A stretch of 50,232 nt of DNA from positions 1 to 50,232 of the IMG/VR virus record IMGVR_UViG_3300049006_000012; one strand, given 5' to 3'. A program made the position numbers and the translations under genes. The notes below the pieces were generated by a model. That model searched no databases. It had not been told where the DNA came from and was given only the letters and a program-made list of their open reading frames with translations. Origin of the DNA: a virus. Positions 22,896 through 30,355 of this stretch are shown here, piece after piece (within the stretch, counting starts at the first letter, position 1; every line of letters starts with the position of its first letter).

Positions 22896-24095
22896 ATGGT
22901 GATGCCCAAGGTGACGGTCGCACCGCCGCCGCCCGTCCCGTTCCGGTACGGGCTGCAGTCCGTGGTGCTCAACCGCGCGGACAACCTCGACCGGGTCCTC
23001 GCCGGGGGCGTCGAGTGGGACTCCCAGACGTGCGGGTGGCGCCCGCACGCGTATGTGGACCCGTCGTGCAACGACGACGTCCTGTCCGGCGGCTACCTGT
23101 CGGTGCGGTGGGCTCCGGGCACCGACCCGGCGACCGCCGACCTGTACGCCACCCCGAACCTCGACCCGACCGCGGTAGAGAGCGGCCCCAGGTGGGCCTA
23201 CGTCACCGTCAACGGCGGACCTAAGCTGCGCGTCACCGCCAACACGCTGTTCGCGAACGTGACCCGCGGCGACGCGCTCACCCTCACCATGATCGACCCG
23301 TACTCCAACACCGCCGGTGACCCCGTGACCGTCACGATCCCGACCACCGGCACCGGCACCTACCTCACCGGCGGCGAGACACCGAGGATCGCCGGCGGGC
23401 TGCGGCCCACGATGGACGCCACCCCGGAGGCGGGGCCGCGCGACACGTACGGGCAGGGACCGTTCTCGGTGTTCATGTCGTTCGACTGCGCCGGCGTGCC
23501 GGCCGACCAGGCGCGGGACGTCCTGCAGCGTCGGTTCGAGGCGTCCGAGGCGGCGGCGGTCGAGGAGACCGTGTGGCACCGCACCCCGTTCGGATCGGGC
23601 ATGACCTCGTTCAAGGACTCGGCGTACAACCCGACGTGGCCCGACACCTCAACCGGCGTCGTGGACGCGGTCGCCCGCCTGGAGGAGGCGTTCTACTGGG
23701 ACCGCACCGAGCTGGGCATCATCCACGCGCCGCGGTGGGTGTACCCGCTCGCGGCCCACGCCGGGCTGATCGTCCGGGACCGCAACCAGCTCCGCACCCC
23801 CGCTGACACCCTGTGGGCGTTCGGCGTCGGATACCAGGCTTCCAACGGCCCAGCTGAGGCGACCGTGTCCGCCGGCGACGGCCAGGCGTGGATGTACATG
23901 ACGGGGCCGGTCGCGCAGTGGCGGTCGGACGTGACGGTGCAGCCCGACGCCGACGCCTCCCTCGACCGGTTCACCAACAACACCGGCCTCGTCGCCTACC
24001 GCACCTATGTGGTGGCGTGGGACTGCTACGTCGTGTCGACCATGGCGGACCTGAAGGCGACACCGGCGGCGGGCGGCGCGGGTGGCGGCTTCTGA
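22896..24095 (+). CDS. Phage structural protein of unknown role, 399 aa
   Basis: ATG 22896 follows GGAAGGA. N-terminal YGLQSVV and VEWDSQTCGWRPHAYVDP, an inserted beta domain (GGPKLRVTANTLFANVTRGD), then FSVFMSFDCAGVPADQARDV, EETVWHRTPF and TELGIIHAPRWVYPLAAH. From memory, proteins with this layout occur in other actinophages next to the tail tube or capsid gene and may be virion structural proteins. A Gly-rich C-terminus (GGAGGGF) overlaps the next ATG. Exact role unknown. Confidence 0.65.
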   Translation: MVMPKVTVAPPPPVPFRYGLQSVVLNRADNLDRVLAGGVEWDSQTCGWRPHAYVDPSCNDDVLSGGYLSVRWAPGTDPATADLYATPNLDPTAVESGPRWAYVTVNGGPKLRVTANTLFANVTRGDALTLTMIDPYSNTAGDPVTVTIPTTGTGTYLTGGETPRIAGGLRPTMDATPEAGPRDTYGQGPFSVFMSFDCAGVPADQARDVLQRRFEASEAAAVEETVWHRTPFGSGMTSFKDSAYNPTWPDTSTGVVDAVARLEEAFYWDRTELGIIHAPRWVYPLAAHAGLIVRDRNQLRTPADTLWAFGVGYQASNGPAEATVSAGDGQAWMYMTGPVAQWRSDVTVQPDADASLDRFTNNTGLVAYRTYVVAWDCYVVSTMADLKATPAAGGAGGGF

Positions 24096-24670
24096 TGGCG
24101 CTGCGCACCGACCTGTCGACTAGCACACCCCGGTCCGAGCACCCGGGGCAGCACAACGAGGTCAACCAAGCGGTCCTGGACCTGGAGGCCAAGCTGGGTG
24201 TGGCCGGCGGGATCGCCACGCTCGACGCCGTCACCGGGTACGTGCCCGACGCGCAGCTGCCGCCGACGGCGTTCACCGTCGGGTCACAGGAGGTCGGGTC
24301 CGAGGCCGAGCAGGTGGCGCTCGACGTGCCGCGCGGCTTCATCGCGATCCGCACCGACGAGAACCGCACCTACATCCGTAACGCCGGCACGGCCGGGACG
24401 ATCGCCGACTGGACACTGCTGCCCACCCCCACCGACGCGGTCCTGTCCGTCAACGGCCAGAACGGGACGGTGTCCCTGGGGGCCGCCGACGTCGGCGCCC
24501 AACCCGCCGACGACGACCTCACCGCGATCGCCGCGCTGACCCCGGCGAACAACGACGTGCTACAACGCAAGGCGGGCGGGTGGACCAGCCGCACCCCGGC
24601 GCAACTCCTCGCCGACCTGGGGATCAACGGCCCGACGTATCTCAGTTCATACAAGTGGGGAGTGGACTAG
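24095..24670 (+). CDS. Tail-fibre-like structural protein, 191 aa
   Basis: ATG 24095 overlaps the upstream TGA. The N-terminal RSEHPGQHNEVNQAVLDLEA helix is typical of phage fibre or appendage proteins that trimerise. Strands follow, then the fibre-type segment VLSVNGQNGTVSLGAADVGA and DDLTAIAALTPANNDVLQ, well known in tail fibres. Probably the attachment or shaft part of a fibre completed by the next three genes. Confidence 0.75.
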   Translation: MALRTDLSTSTPRSEHPGQHNEVNQAVLDLEAKLGVAGGIATLDAVTGYVPDAQLPPTAFTVGSQEVGSEAEQVALDVPRGFIAIRTDENRTYIRNAGTAGTIADWTLLPTPTDAVLSVNGQNGTVSLGAADVGAQPADDDLTAIAALTPANNDVLQRKAGGWTSRTPAQLLADLGINGPTYLSSYKWGVD

Positions 24671-24994
24671 ATGGCCGACACCGCGCGGCGCCTCGTCGGG
24701 CCGGTCCAGCTGGCGGCGGCGGCGGCGACCCTGTACACGGCGCCCGCCGCGACGACGGCGCTCATGCGGTACCTGCGCGTGGTCAACACCACAACCGGCG
24801 ACCGCACATTCACCCTGTCGCTCGGGGCCGACGCCGCCGGGACGCGGATCTTCCACGCGGTCACGGTGCCGGCCAGTGGCGGCGCGGCGGAATGGACCGG
24901 CCTCATCGTGATCGGCGCCGGGGAAATCCTGCAGGGCTTCGCGTCAACGGCGGCATCCTTGACGATCATCGTGTCCGGTGTGGAGGTCACCTGA
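24671..24994 (+). CDS. Small beta-rich fibre/virion protein, 107 aa
   Basis: ATG 24671 follows directly on the previous stop. An N-terminal segment VQLAAAAATLYTAPAATTAL leads into a beta-sandwich-like part (YLRVVNTTTGDRTFTLSLG; FHAVTVPASGGAAEWTGL; SLTIIVSGVEV). It resembles small fibre-associated or receptor-binding accessory proteins in phages. Coupled to the YadA-repeat gene by ATGA overlap. Confidence 0.65.
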   Translation: MADTARRLVGPVQLAAAAATLYTAPAATTALMRYLRVVNTTTGDRTFTLSLGADAAGTRIFHAVTVPASGGAAEWTGLIVIGAGEILQGFASTAASLTIIVSGVEVT

Positions 24995-25872
24995 TGGCGC
25001 TGAAGATCACCGGGGGCAAAGGGTCGACCGACACCGCCACCGTCAGCGGTGTCCCGTCGTTGGCGAAGGGTTTGTACGCGCACGCCGAAGGGACCGCGAG
25101 CAACGCGTCCGGCGACTACTCCCACGCCGAGGGCTACTCCACGATCGCGACCGGCGCCTACGCCCACGCCGAAGGGAACAGCACGATCGCGTCGAGCAAC
25201 GCCGCCCACGCCGAGGGAAACGCGTGTTACGCCACCGACCAGTACGCCCACGCTGAGGGCAGCGGCAGCCAGGCGCAGACGATGGCCGCGCACGCCGAGG
25301 GCCTGGGGACGACTGCGTCGGGGACGGCCTCCCACTCGGAAGGGTGGAACACCACCGCGAGCGGTAACTACGGCCACGCCCAAGGGGTCGATGCGATCGC
25401 GAACCGTCACGCCCAACACGCCCGGTCGGCGGGCCGGTTCACGGCCGTCGGCGACGCACAAGCTTGCGGCTATGTGGCCCGCCGTCAGACCGCGGATGCG
25501 ACGCCCGCTGCTTTGACGTTCGACGGCGGAGCGGTCGTCTTGACCGGGGCGGGCGCGAACGTGTTGACGGTGCCCGTAGACCGGGCGCACCAGTTCCGGG
25601 TGAACGCCGTGGCCCGCCGGTCCGATGTGTCCGGTGACGTGGCGGGGTGGGAGTTCCGTGGTCTCATCGGCCGCGGTTCATCCGGTGATGCGGCGATCGT
25701 CGGCACCGTTCAAGCGTCATCGTGGGGATCGGCCGGCGCCGCCGCCTGGGACGTCAGCTTGTCGGTCAACACCGCCAACGCCACCAACAACTACCTCGCG
25801 ATCACCGCCACGGGCGAGGCCGGCAAGACGATCAAGTGGGTCGCCAACGTCGAGACGGTCGAGGTCGGCTGA
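24994..25872 (+). CDS. Trimeric fibre protein with YadA-head-type repeats
   Basis: Encodes 292 residues. Residues about 28-139 hold eight 14-residue repeats of the form (Y/A)xHAEGxxxxASG (for example YAHAEGTASNASGD and YSHAEGYSTIATGA), the hallmark of YadA-like left-handed beta-roll head repeats found in trimeric adhesins and some phage fibres. A C-terminal beta domain follows (AVVLTGAGANVLTVPVDR; WDVSLSVNTANATNNYLAI). It should be a trimeric receptor-contacting fibre segment. Repeats six to eight diverge (HSEG, HAQG), as usual at the ends. Confidence 0.85.
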   Translation: MALKITGGKGSTDTATVSGVPSLAKGLYAHAEGTASNASGDYSHAEGYSTIATGAYAHAEGNSTIASSNAAHAEGNACYATDQYAHAEGSGSQAQTMAAHAEGLGTTASGTASHSEGWNTTASGNYGHAQGVDAIANRHAQHARSAGRFTAVGDAQACGYVARRQTADATPAALTFDGGAVVLTGAGANVLTVPVDRAHQFRVNAVARRSDVSGDVAGWEFRGLIGRGSSGDAAIVGTVQASSWGSAGAAAWDVSLSVNTANATNNYLAITATGEAGKTIKWVANVETVEVG

Positions 25873-26807
25873 TGCGCGCCGATGCGATCGCCGCCGGGCT
25901 ACCGGCCGCGGCGGCTAATGTTCAGCGGTTCGCAACCCCGGGCACGTGGACCTGGACCAAGCCGGCGGGGTGCTCGATCGTCGTGGTGCAAGCGATCGGC
26001 GCGGGCGGGGGCGGAGGCGGCGGGTGCCGGGTCAACTCCGGGAACGCAGGCGGGGGCGGCGGCGGCGCTGGCGGTTCGATGGTCATGCGCATGTTCCTGG
26101 CCTCGCAGTTGTCGGCGACCGAGACGGTGCAGGTGGGTGCTGGCGGTGCGGGCGGCGCCGGCGGGGCGACAGCTGGCGCTTCCGGTTCGGCCGGCGGTGC
26201 GCCGGGCCTGACGTGGTTCCGCGGCACCGACGTTCTCGGCCTGGCCCTGGCGGCGCCCGGTGACGGCGGCACCCTCACAGCCGCCGGGACGTTCGGCCTG
26301 GAATCCAACGTCACCGCCGGCTCATCCTTGGGCCTCGTCAACCCGATCAACCCGACCACGACCGGCTGGACCGGCCTGCGCGGCGGCGCCGGCGGCTACG
26401 GGTCCGCATACGGCCTCGACGGCTCCGACACGTTCGGCGATGAGACGGCCCGGTACGCCGCGTCCGGCGGCGGTGGCGGCGCCGGGAGCTCGTTCGGGTC
26501 CAACACCTACCTCGGTGGCGGCCTCGGCGGCGCCCGCGGCTACGGCACCATCCGCATCGCCGGTGCCGCGCGCGGCACCATCCTCGGGTCGGCGGGCAGC
26601 AACGGCACCGCCCCGGCCGCTGATCAGCCCGGGCTGGGTGGCGCCGGCGGGTCGTGCGGCGGCTCGGCTGTCGGCGGCGGCAACGGCGGCAACGGGTCCG
26701 TCAACGGCGGAGGTGGCGGCGGCGGCGGCTGCTCCCCGACGAACGGCGGGCCGGGCGGTAACGGCGGCGCCGGGGGTAACGGCCTGATCGTGGTGACGGC
26801 GTGGTGA
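25872..26807 (+). CDS. Glycine-rich fibre tip/adhesin-like protein
   Basis: ATG 25872 overlaps the previous stop. After an N-terminal strand region (FATPGTWTWTKPAGCSIVVV) the 311-residue protein has many Gly runs (for example residues about 43-50, 58-68 and near the C-terminus), separated by hydrophobic strands, ending GNGLIVVTAW. This fits glycine-rich phage adhesins whose Gly runs can pack as polyglycine-II helices and whose loops contact receptors. The WTWTKPAG start is typical of phage glycine-rich fibre proteins. Confidence 0.8.
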   Translation: MRADAIAAGLPAAAANVQRFATPGTWTWTKPAGCSIVVVQAIGAGGGGGGGCRVNSGNAGGGGGGAGGSMVMRMFLASQLSATETVQVGAGGAGGAGGATAGASGSAGGAPGLTWFRGTDVLGLALAAPGDGGTLTAAGTFGLESNVTAGSSLGLVNPINPTTTGWTGLRGGAGGYGSAYGLDGSDTFGDETARYAASGGGGGAGSSFGSNTYLGGGLGGARGYGTIRIAGAARGTILGSAGSNGTAPAADQPGLGGAGGSCGGSAVGGGNGGNGSVNGGGGGGGGCSPTNGGPGGNGGAGGNGLIVVTAW

Positions 26808-26814
26808 CGCGCGC

Positions 26815-27534
26815 ATGACCGCGCCCGGGCCGCCCACGGTGGCGCCGTGCGCCTGGAACCTCAACACGTCCGCGGTGCCCGGCTGGGCCGACGGGACACC
26901 GGATCAGCAGGCGACTGCGGAGGCGGTGGCGGTGTACGTCGTGTGGGCCTTGTCGGGGCGGCGCTTCGGCACGTGCCAGGTTGTGGTGCGTCCCGAGCCG
27001 CCGATCCCGCAGGTGTGCCGCCCGTACGGCCTGTGGCCCCTCGACCTGCCCGGCCCGGTGGCGTCGGTCGACAAGGTCACCGTGGACGGCGTGGACCTCG
27101 ACCCGGCCGAGTACCGCGTCCTGGGCGACGCCGTGTACCGGGACGAGCCGTGGCCGGTGCTGCAGGACCTGGCGTTGGATGACACCGAACCGGGTACATG
27201 GTCGGTGACGTACCGCCGCGGGCGGCCGGTGCCGGTGGCGGGGCAGTTCGCCGCCGGTGTGTTGGCCGGTGAGGTGTTGCGGTCGATCCGCGGCGTGGGC
27301 GGCGCGCGCATCCCGCTGCGGGCGCAGTCGATCGCCCGGGAGGGCGTGAGCATCCAGATGCTGGACCCGCAGGCGTTTTTGGACGGCGGGAAGACGGGCA
27401 TCCCGGAGGTCGACATGTTCCTCGCCGCATCCAACCCGCACCGGCTCTCCTCGGCGCCGCGCGTGTGGTCCCCGGACTTGCAGGCGGGCGAGCCGGTGGA
27501 GCTGTGGCCGTGGGAGCAGCGGGTGGTGCCGTGA
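26815..27534 (+). CDS. Head-tail adaptor (connector) protein
   Basis: The 239-residue protein has the actinophage adaptor pattern: an N-terminal helix with DQQATAEAVAVYVVWALSG, RRFGTCQVVVRP, CRPYGLWPLDLPGPVASVDK, VDGVDLDPAEYRVLGDAVYR and GTWSVTYRRG, then helix (GVLAGEVLRSIRGVGGARIP) and DMFLAASNPHRLS. These match gp6/gp15-like connector proteins that bind below the portal. The ATG is eight bases after the previous stop without a strong ribosome site. Confidence 0.8.
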   Translation: MTAPGPPTVAPCAWNLNTSAVPGWADGTPDQQATAEAVAVYVVWALSGRRFGTCQVVVRPEPPIPQVCRPYGLWPLDLPGPVASVDKVTVDGVDLDPAEYRVLGDAVYRDEPWPVLQDLALDDTEPGTWSVTYRRGRPVPVAGQFAAGVLAGEVLRSIRGVGGARIPLRAQSIAREGVSIQMLDPQAFLDGGKTGIPEVDMFLAASNPHRLSSAPRVWSPDLQAGEPVELWPWEQRVVP

Positions 27535-28100
27535 CCGTCGTCAACCCCGAGTTGTCGGCGCGGCTCGGTGTCGGCGCCGGCCTGCAGGTGTTGCTGACGA
27601 CCGCCTTGGATGCGCTCACCGAAGCGCTGGCGGGCACGGTGGGCGGTCCGTGTGGGCGGGCCGTGATCGCCCCGGGTTCGGTGGTGCCGGCCGACGGGTG
27701 CTGCGCCGAAGAGGCCGACGAGATGTCGGGGCAGGCGCATGTGCGGCTGTCGCGGCTGTTCCCGTCCCGGGTGTTTCCGCAGCCCGACGCGGCGTACAGC
27801 CGCGCGCCGTCGCTCCTCGCCGCCGAAGTCGAGCTGGGCGTGTACCGGTGCGTGGCCGGCATGGACGACGCCGGATACCCGCCGACACCGGAGGAGGTCA
27901 CGGCGGATGCGGTACGCGCCCTGGACGACCTGGCGGCGATGCGCCGCACCGCGCTGGAGACATTCGGTCGGACCCCGGTGGTCGTCGGCGCCTCGTCGCC
28001 GGTGGGACCCAACGGGTACTGCGCCGGCGCCACGATGCTGTTCACGGTGTCGTTCAACCCGGACTGTGCGCCGGGCCTGACGGTAGTAGTGGGAGGGTGA
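27531..28100 (+). CDS. Head-tail connector/stopper-type protein
   Basis: GTG 27531 overlaps the adaptor's stop. The 189 residues are mixed helix and strand, with paired cysteines (GCC, RCV), ending in CAGATMLFTVSFNPDCAPGLT. Its place between adaptor and gp10-like genes fits a head-closure or connector protein. I base the call mainly on gene order. Confidence 0.65.
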   Translation: MTVVNPELSARLGVGAGLQVLLTTALDALTEALAGTVGGPCGRAVIAPGSVVPADGCCAEEADEMSGQAHVRLSRLFPSRVFPQPDAAYSRAPSLLAAEVELGVYRCVAGMDDAGYPPTPEEVTADAVRALDDLAAMRRTALETFGRTPVVVGASSPVGPNGYCAGATMLFTVSFNPDCAPGLTVVVGG

Positions 28101-28106
28101 ATCGCG

Positions 28107-28349
28107 ATGACGGCAAGCAACGGCGGTAACGGCGGTAACGGCGGCATGGTGCGGGTGAAGGCGAACCGGAACGTGTTCGGTTTGCGGGCGGGGCAGACCG
28201 CCGAACTGAAGGACTCGGCGTACCTGCGCAAGTCGATCGAGGCGGGCGCGGTGGAGATCGTGGAAGGCGGCGGCGATACGCCGACCCCCGAGCCGGCGAA
28301 GGCGCCGCCCACGGCTACCCCCGCCAACGAACCAGCCAAGGGACAATAA
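28107..28349 (+). CDS. Small head-tail protein, 80 aa
   Basis: ATG 28107 begins a Gly-Asn repeat (NGGNGGNGG), then VRVKANRNVFGLRAGQTAEL and YLRKSIEAGAVEIVEGGG, the pattern of small beta proteins often found in the connector region of actinophages. The C-terminus is a Pro/Ala/Thr-rich disordered tail. Probable minor head-tail connector. Confidence 0.65.
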   Translation: MTASNGGNGGNGGMVRVKANRNVFGLRAGQTAELKDSAYLRKSIEAGAVEIVEGGGDTPTPEPAKAPPTATPANEPAKGQ

Positions 28350-28403
28350 AAGGCACGCCGGGAGGCCGGGCCCGCGGGTCGCACAGCCACACGGGAAGGT
28401 GGG

Positions 28404-28892
28404 GTGGGGACGGTGGGCGTCGCGGTGCGGATCGATATGCATCCCGCGACGATCCAAGCGTCCCTCCGTAACCCGTCGGGCCCGGTCGCCCGGTTCGTGG
28501 AGCACCGCTGCCAGGTCGTGGAGAACCTGGCGAAGGTCCACTGCCCGGTCGACACCGGCCGGCTCCGCGCCTCGATCAAACATCGGGTGCGCGTCGCGGG
28601 CCGCGCCGTCGTCGGGACGGTCGGCACGAACCTCGAGTACGGCCGGTACATCCACGAGGGCACCGGCATCTACGGGCCCCGCGGGCAGTGGATCTACCCG
28701 CAGCGCGGCCAGTTCCTGGTGTTCCGGGTGAAGCGGCCGTTCGGGCCGATGCCGCGGGGCAAGAAACGCCCGGCGCCCGGGCGGCGGCCGGTGGTGTTCG
28801 CCCGGCGCGTCCGCGGCACCCCGCCGACGCACTTCCTCACCGCCGGCCTGGAGCAAGGGATGGCGGGCGCGCGGATTCAGTACCACGTGTGA
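28404..28892 (+). CDS. HK97 gp10-like tail component
   Basis: GTG 28404 follows GGGAAGG. The 162-residue protein shows the HK97-gp10 family pattern: helix RCQVVENLAKVHCPVDTGRLRASIKH, VGTNLEYGRYIHEGTG, and a C-terminal THFLTAGLEQGM helix. The central insertion (FGPMPRGKKRPAPGRRPV) is basic. Gp10-like proteins act in joining or terminating the tail tube. Other GTG starts within nine bases exist. Confidence 0.82.
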   Translation: MGTVGVAVRIDMHPATIQASLRNPSGPVARFVEHRCQVVENLAKVHCPVDTGRLRASIKHRVRVAGRAVVGTVGTNLEYGRYIHEGTGIYGPRGQWIYPQRGQFLVFRVKRPFGPMPRGKKRPAPGRRPVVFARRVRGTPPTHFLTAGLEQGMAGARIQYHV

Positions 28893-28916
28893 CCGGGCCG
28901 CCGCCCTTCAGAGTCG

Positions 28917-28965
28917 TACACTGCGGACACTACGGCTGTTAGCGGACGGGAAGGACACACGCGCC
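28917..28965 (+). promoter_or_regulatory. Possible promoter before the tail chaperone gene
   Basis: The 73-base gap holds TACACT (28917-28922), a good -10, but no convincing -35, followed by a GGGAAGGA ribosome site for ATG 28966. Confidence 0.3.
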
Positions 28966-29445
28966 ATGGTGTTGTCGTACACGACCCCGACGCGGCAGCG
29001 GCAGGTGGTGGAGGTCGAGTTTGAACTCGACGGAGAGCGCTTCACTGCACGTAAACCGAAAGAGTCGATCCTGGTGTACCTCACCGCGGCCGGCTCCGAG
29101 TCAGCGACGACAAGCGATCAGATGTATGCGGTGATGCAGTTCATCAACGGCTGCCTCACCCCAGCTGCCCAGTTCAAGATCCAGTCGCGGCTCCGCGATT
29201 ACGACGACGACCTGGAGCTGGACGACCTGATGCAGCTCATGAAGGACCTGTCCGAGCACTTCGGCGCGCAGGACGCGCCGCGGGCCATGTCTAAGGCGCA
29301 GGGCCGGCCGGGGGCGGGCAGGATCATCGCCCCCGACGGCACCGAAGCCCTCGACATCACACCTGCCGGCGCGAACCGCGCGGCGCGGCGGGCCAAGCCC
29401 GTCAAGAAGACCCCCGGAGGCAGGGCCCCCGCCTTGCCTCGTTGA
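28966..29445 (+). CDS. Tail assembly chaperone (gpG-like)
   Basis: The 159-residue protein (VEFELDGERFTARKPKESIL, MYAVMQFINGCLTPAAQFKI, LRDYDDDLELDDLMQLMKDL) has the beta-start and helical body typical of the first tail chaperone upstream of the tape measure. It keeps tape measure protein soluble during tube assembly. The C-terminus is Gly/Pro/Lys-rich. A CCCCC run at 29411-29415 near the end could allow a -1 shift into the next frame, but the next gene has its own ribosome site. Confidence 0.75.
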   Translation: MVLSYTTPTRQRQVVEVEFELDGERFTARKPKESILVYLTAAGSESATTSDQMYAVMQFINGCLTPAAQFKIQSRLRDYDDDLELDDLMQLMKDLSEHFGAQDAPRAMSKAQGRPGAGRIIAPDGTEALDITPAGANRAARRAKPVKKTPGGRAPALPR

Positions 29446-29483
29446 AACCGCCCCATCCGCCACCACACAGGAAGGTCACCGCG

Positions 29484-29684
29484 ATGACCACCACCGAGTC
29501 GTTCCCGTCGGACGCCGACGACACCGGCCCCGACAACAGCACGAGCGGGCCCGAGATCGCCGCCACGCCGGAGCCGGGGGAGATGAACCCGGGCCGCGAC
29601 GTGGACGACGGACCCACCACCAGCAACGGCGGCGCCACGAACGGCGACGGCGCCGGCCACGAGGAGCAGGAGCAGTCGTTCTGA
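29484..29684 (+). CDS. Small acidic disordered protein, 66 aa
   Basis: ATG 29484 follows AGGAAGG with an 8-base spacer. The sequence is acidic and low-complexity (SDADDTGPDNSTSGP; NGGATNGDGAGHEEQEQSF), similar in style to the end of the 21634 protein. It sits between the two tail chaperone genes. It may be an independent gene or the C-terminal extension of a frameshifted chaperone. Confidence 0.5.
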   Translation: MTTTESFPSDADDTGPDNSTSGPEIAATPEPGEMNPGRDVDDGPTTSNGGATNGDGAGHEEQEQSF

Positions 29685-29688
29685 CCTG

Positions 29689-30255
29689 GTGACCGCGCCG
29701 CCGCTCGACTGGGAGGCCGTCCAGCCCGCCGCGCTCGCCGTCGTGGTGTGGGTGGACGGCCTCCGCTTCGACCTCACCGTCGCCGGGCCGCAACTGATGC
29801 ACGCCCTGTCCACCGGCGATCTGTCCCGCGTCGTACCTGGGGCCGCCCCACCGGAGCAGGCCGCCGCCTGGTACGCCCAGCTCCTCGACCCCGGTGCGGC
29901 GTTCGACGTGCCCGACGCCCGCGCCGTCGCCGACGCCGTCATCGCCGAGTTCACCGGGATGCCGGCCGAAACCGCCATGTCCCTGGCTCGGTTCTGCACC
30001 GACAACTGGCTCCTCCTCGACGGCTACCACCTGCGGCACGGCCTCGACCTGCTCACCCTCGCGCCACGTCGTCTCCTAGCCGTCCTGTACGCGTTCGTGG
30101 TCGAACACCGGTTCGAAGGGGACCGGGACAAGGCGGACCGGGCGTTGTTCCCGCAGCGGATGCGCGCGCCGACGGCAGCGGAGTTGGCGCAGGACGGGCG
30201 GGCGTTCGCGGCCGCGATGGCGATGGCGGGCAGCATGCCGGGCGCCGGGGGCTGA
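29689..30255 (+). CDS. Second tail assembly chaperone-type protein
   Basis: GTG 29689 lies five bases after the preceding stop. The 188-residue helical protein (LRFDLTVAGPQLMHALSTGD, LDPGAAFDVPDARAVADAVI, LARFCTDNWLLLDGYHLRHG, RRLLAVLYAFVVEHR) matches the helical proteins directly before the tape measure in actinophages. It should cooperate with the 28966 protein in tube assembly. Confidence 0.75.
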   Translation: MTAPPLDWEAVQPAALAVVVWVDGLRFDLTVAGPQLMHALSTGDLSRVVPGAAPPEQAAAWYAQLLDPGAAFDVPDARAVADAVIAEFTGMPAETAMSLARFCTDNWLLLDGYHLRHGLDLLTLAPRRLLAVLYAFVVEHRFEGDRDKADRALFPQRMRAPTAAELAQDGRAFAAAMAMAGSMPGAGG

Positions 30256-30284
30256 ACCTGACCGGGGCCGGCTCGCCCGCCCTA

Positions 30285-30317
30285 TACCCTGGCAGTGCCG
30301 CTGGCGCGAGGGCCGGG
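30285..30317 (+). promoter_or_regulatory. Late promoter/leader element, copy C (tape measure)
   Basis: TACCCT (30285-30290), the sequence GGCAGTG and then CCGCTGGCGCGAGGGCCGGG (30298-30317). The 7-base interval between -10 and motif is identical to copy D. Confidence 0.65.
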
Positions 30318-30355
30318 CCCACCATCCACCGCACGTGGGAGGGGTTCGGGGCCCG

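Noticed and set aside
25075-25410. CRISPR-like regular repeats
   Set aside because: The 42-base periodicity encodes YadA-type protein repeats in frame; the repeats are not separated by unique spacers.
29400-29690. Programmed -1 frameshift between the first tail chaperone and the next frame
   Set aside because: A CCCCC run exists and the frames would join, but no canonical slippery heptamer is present, and the following 29484 gene has its own good ribosome site. It remains possible but not supported.
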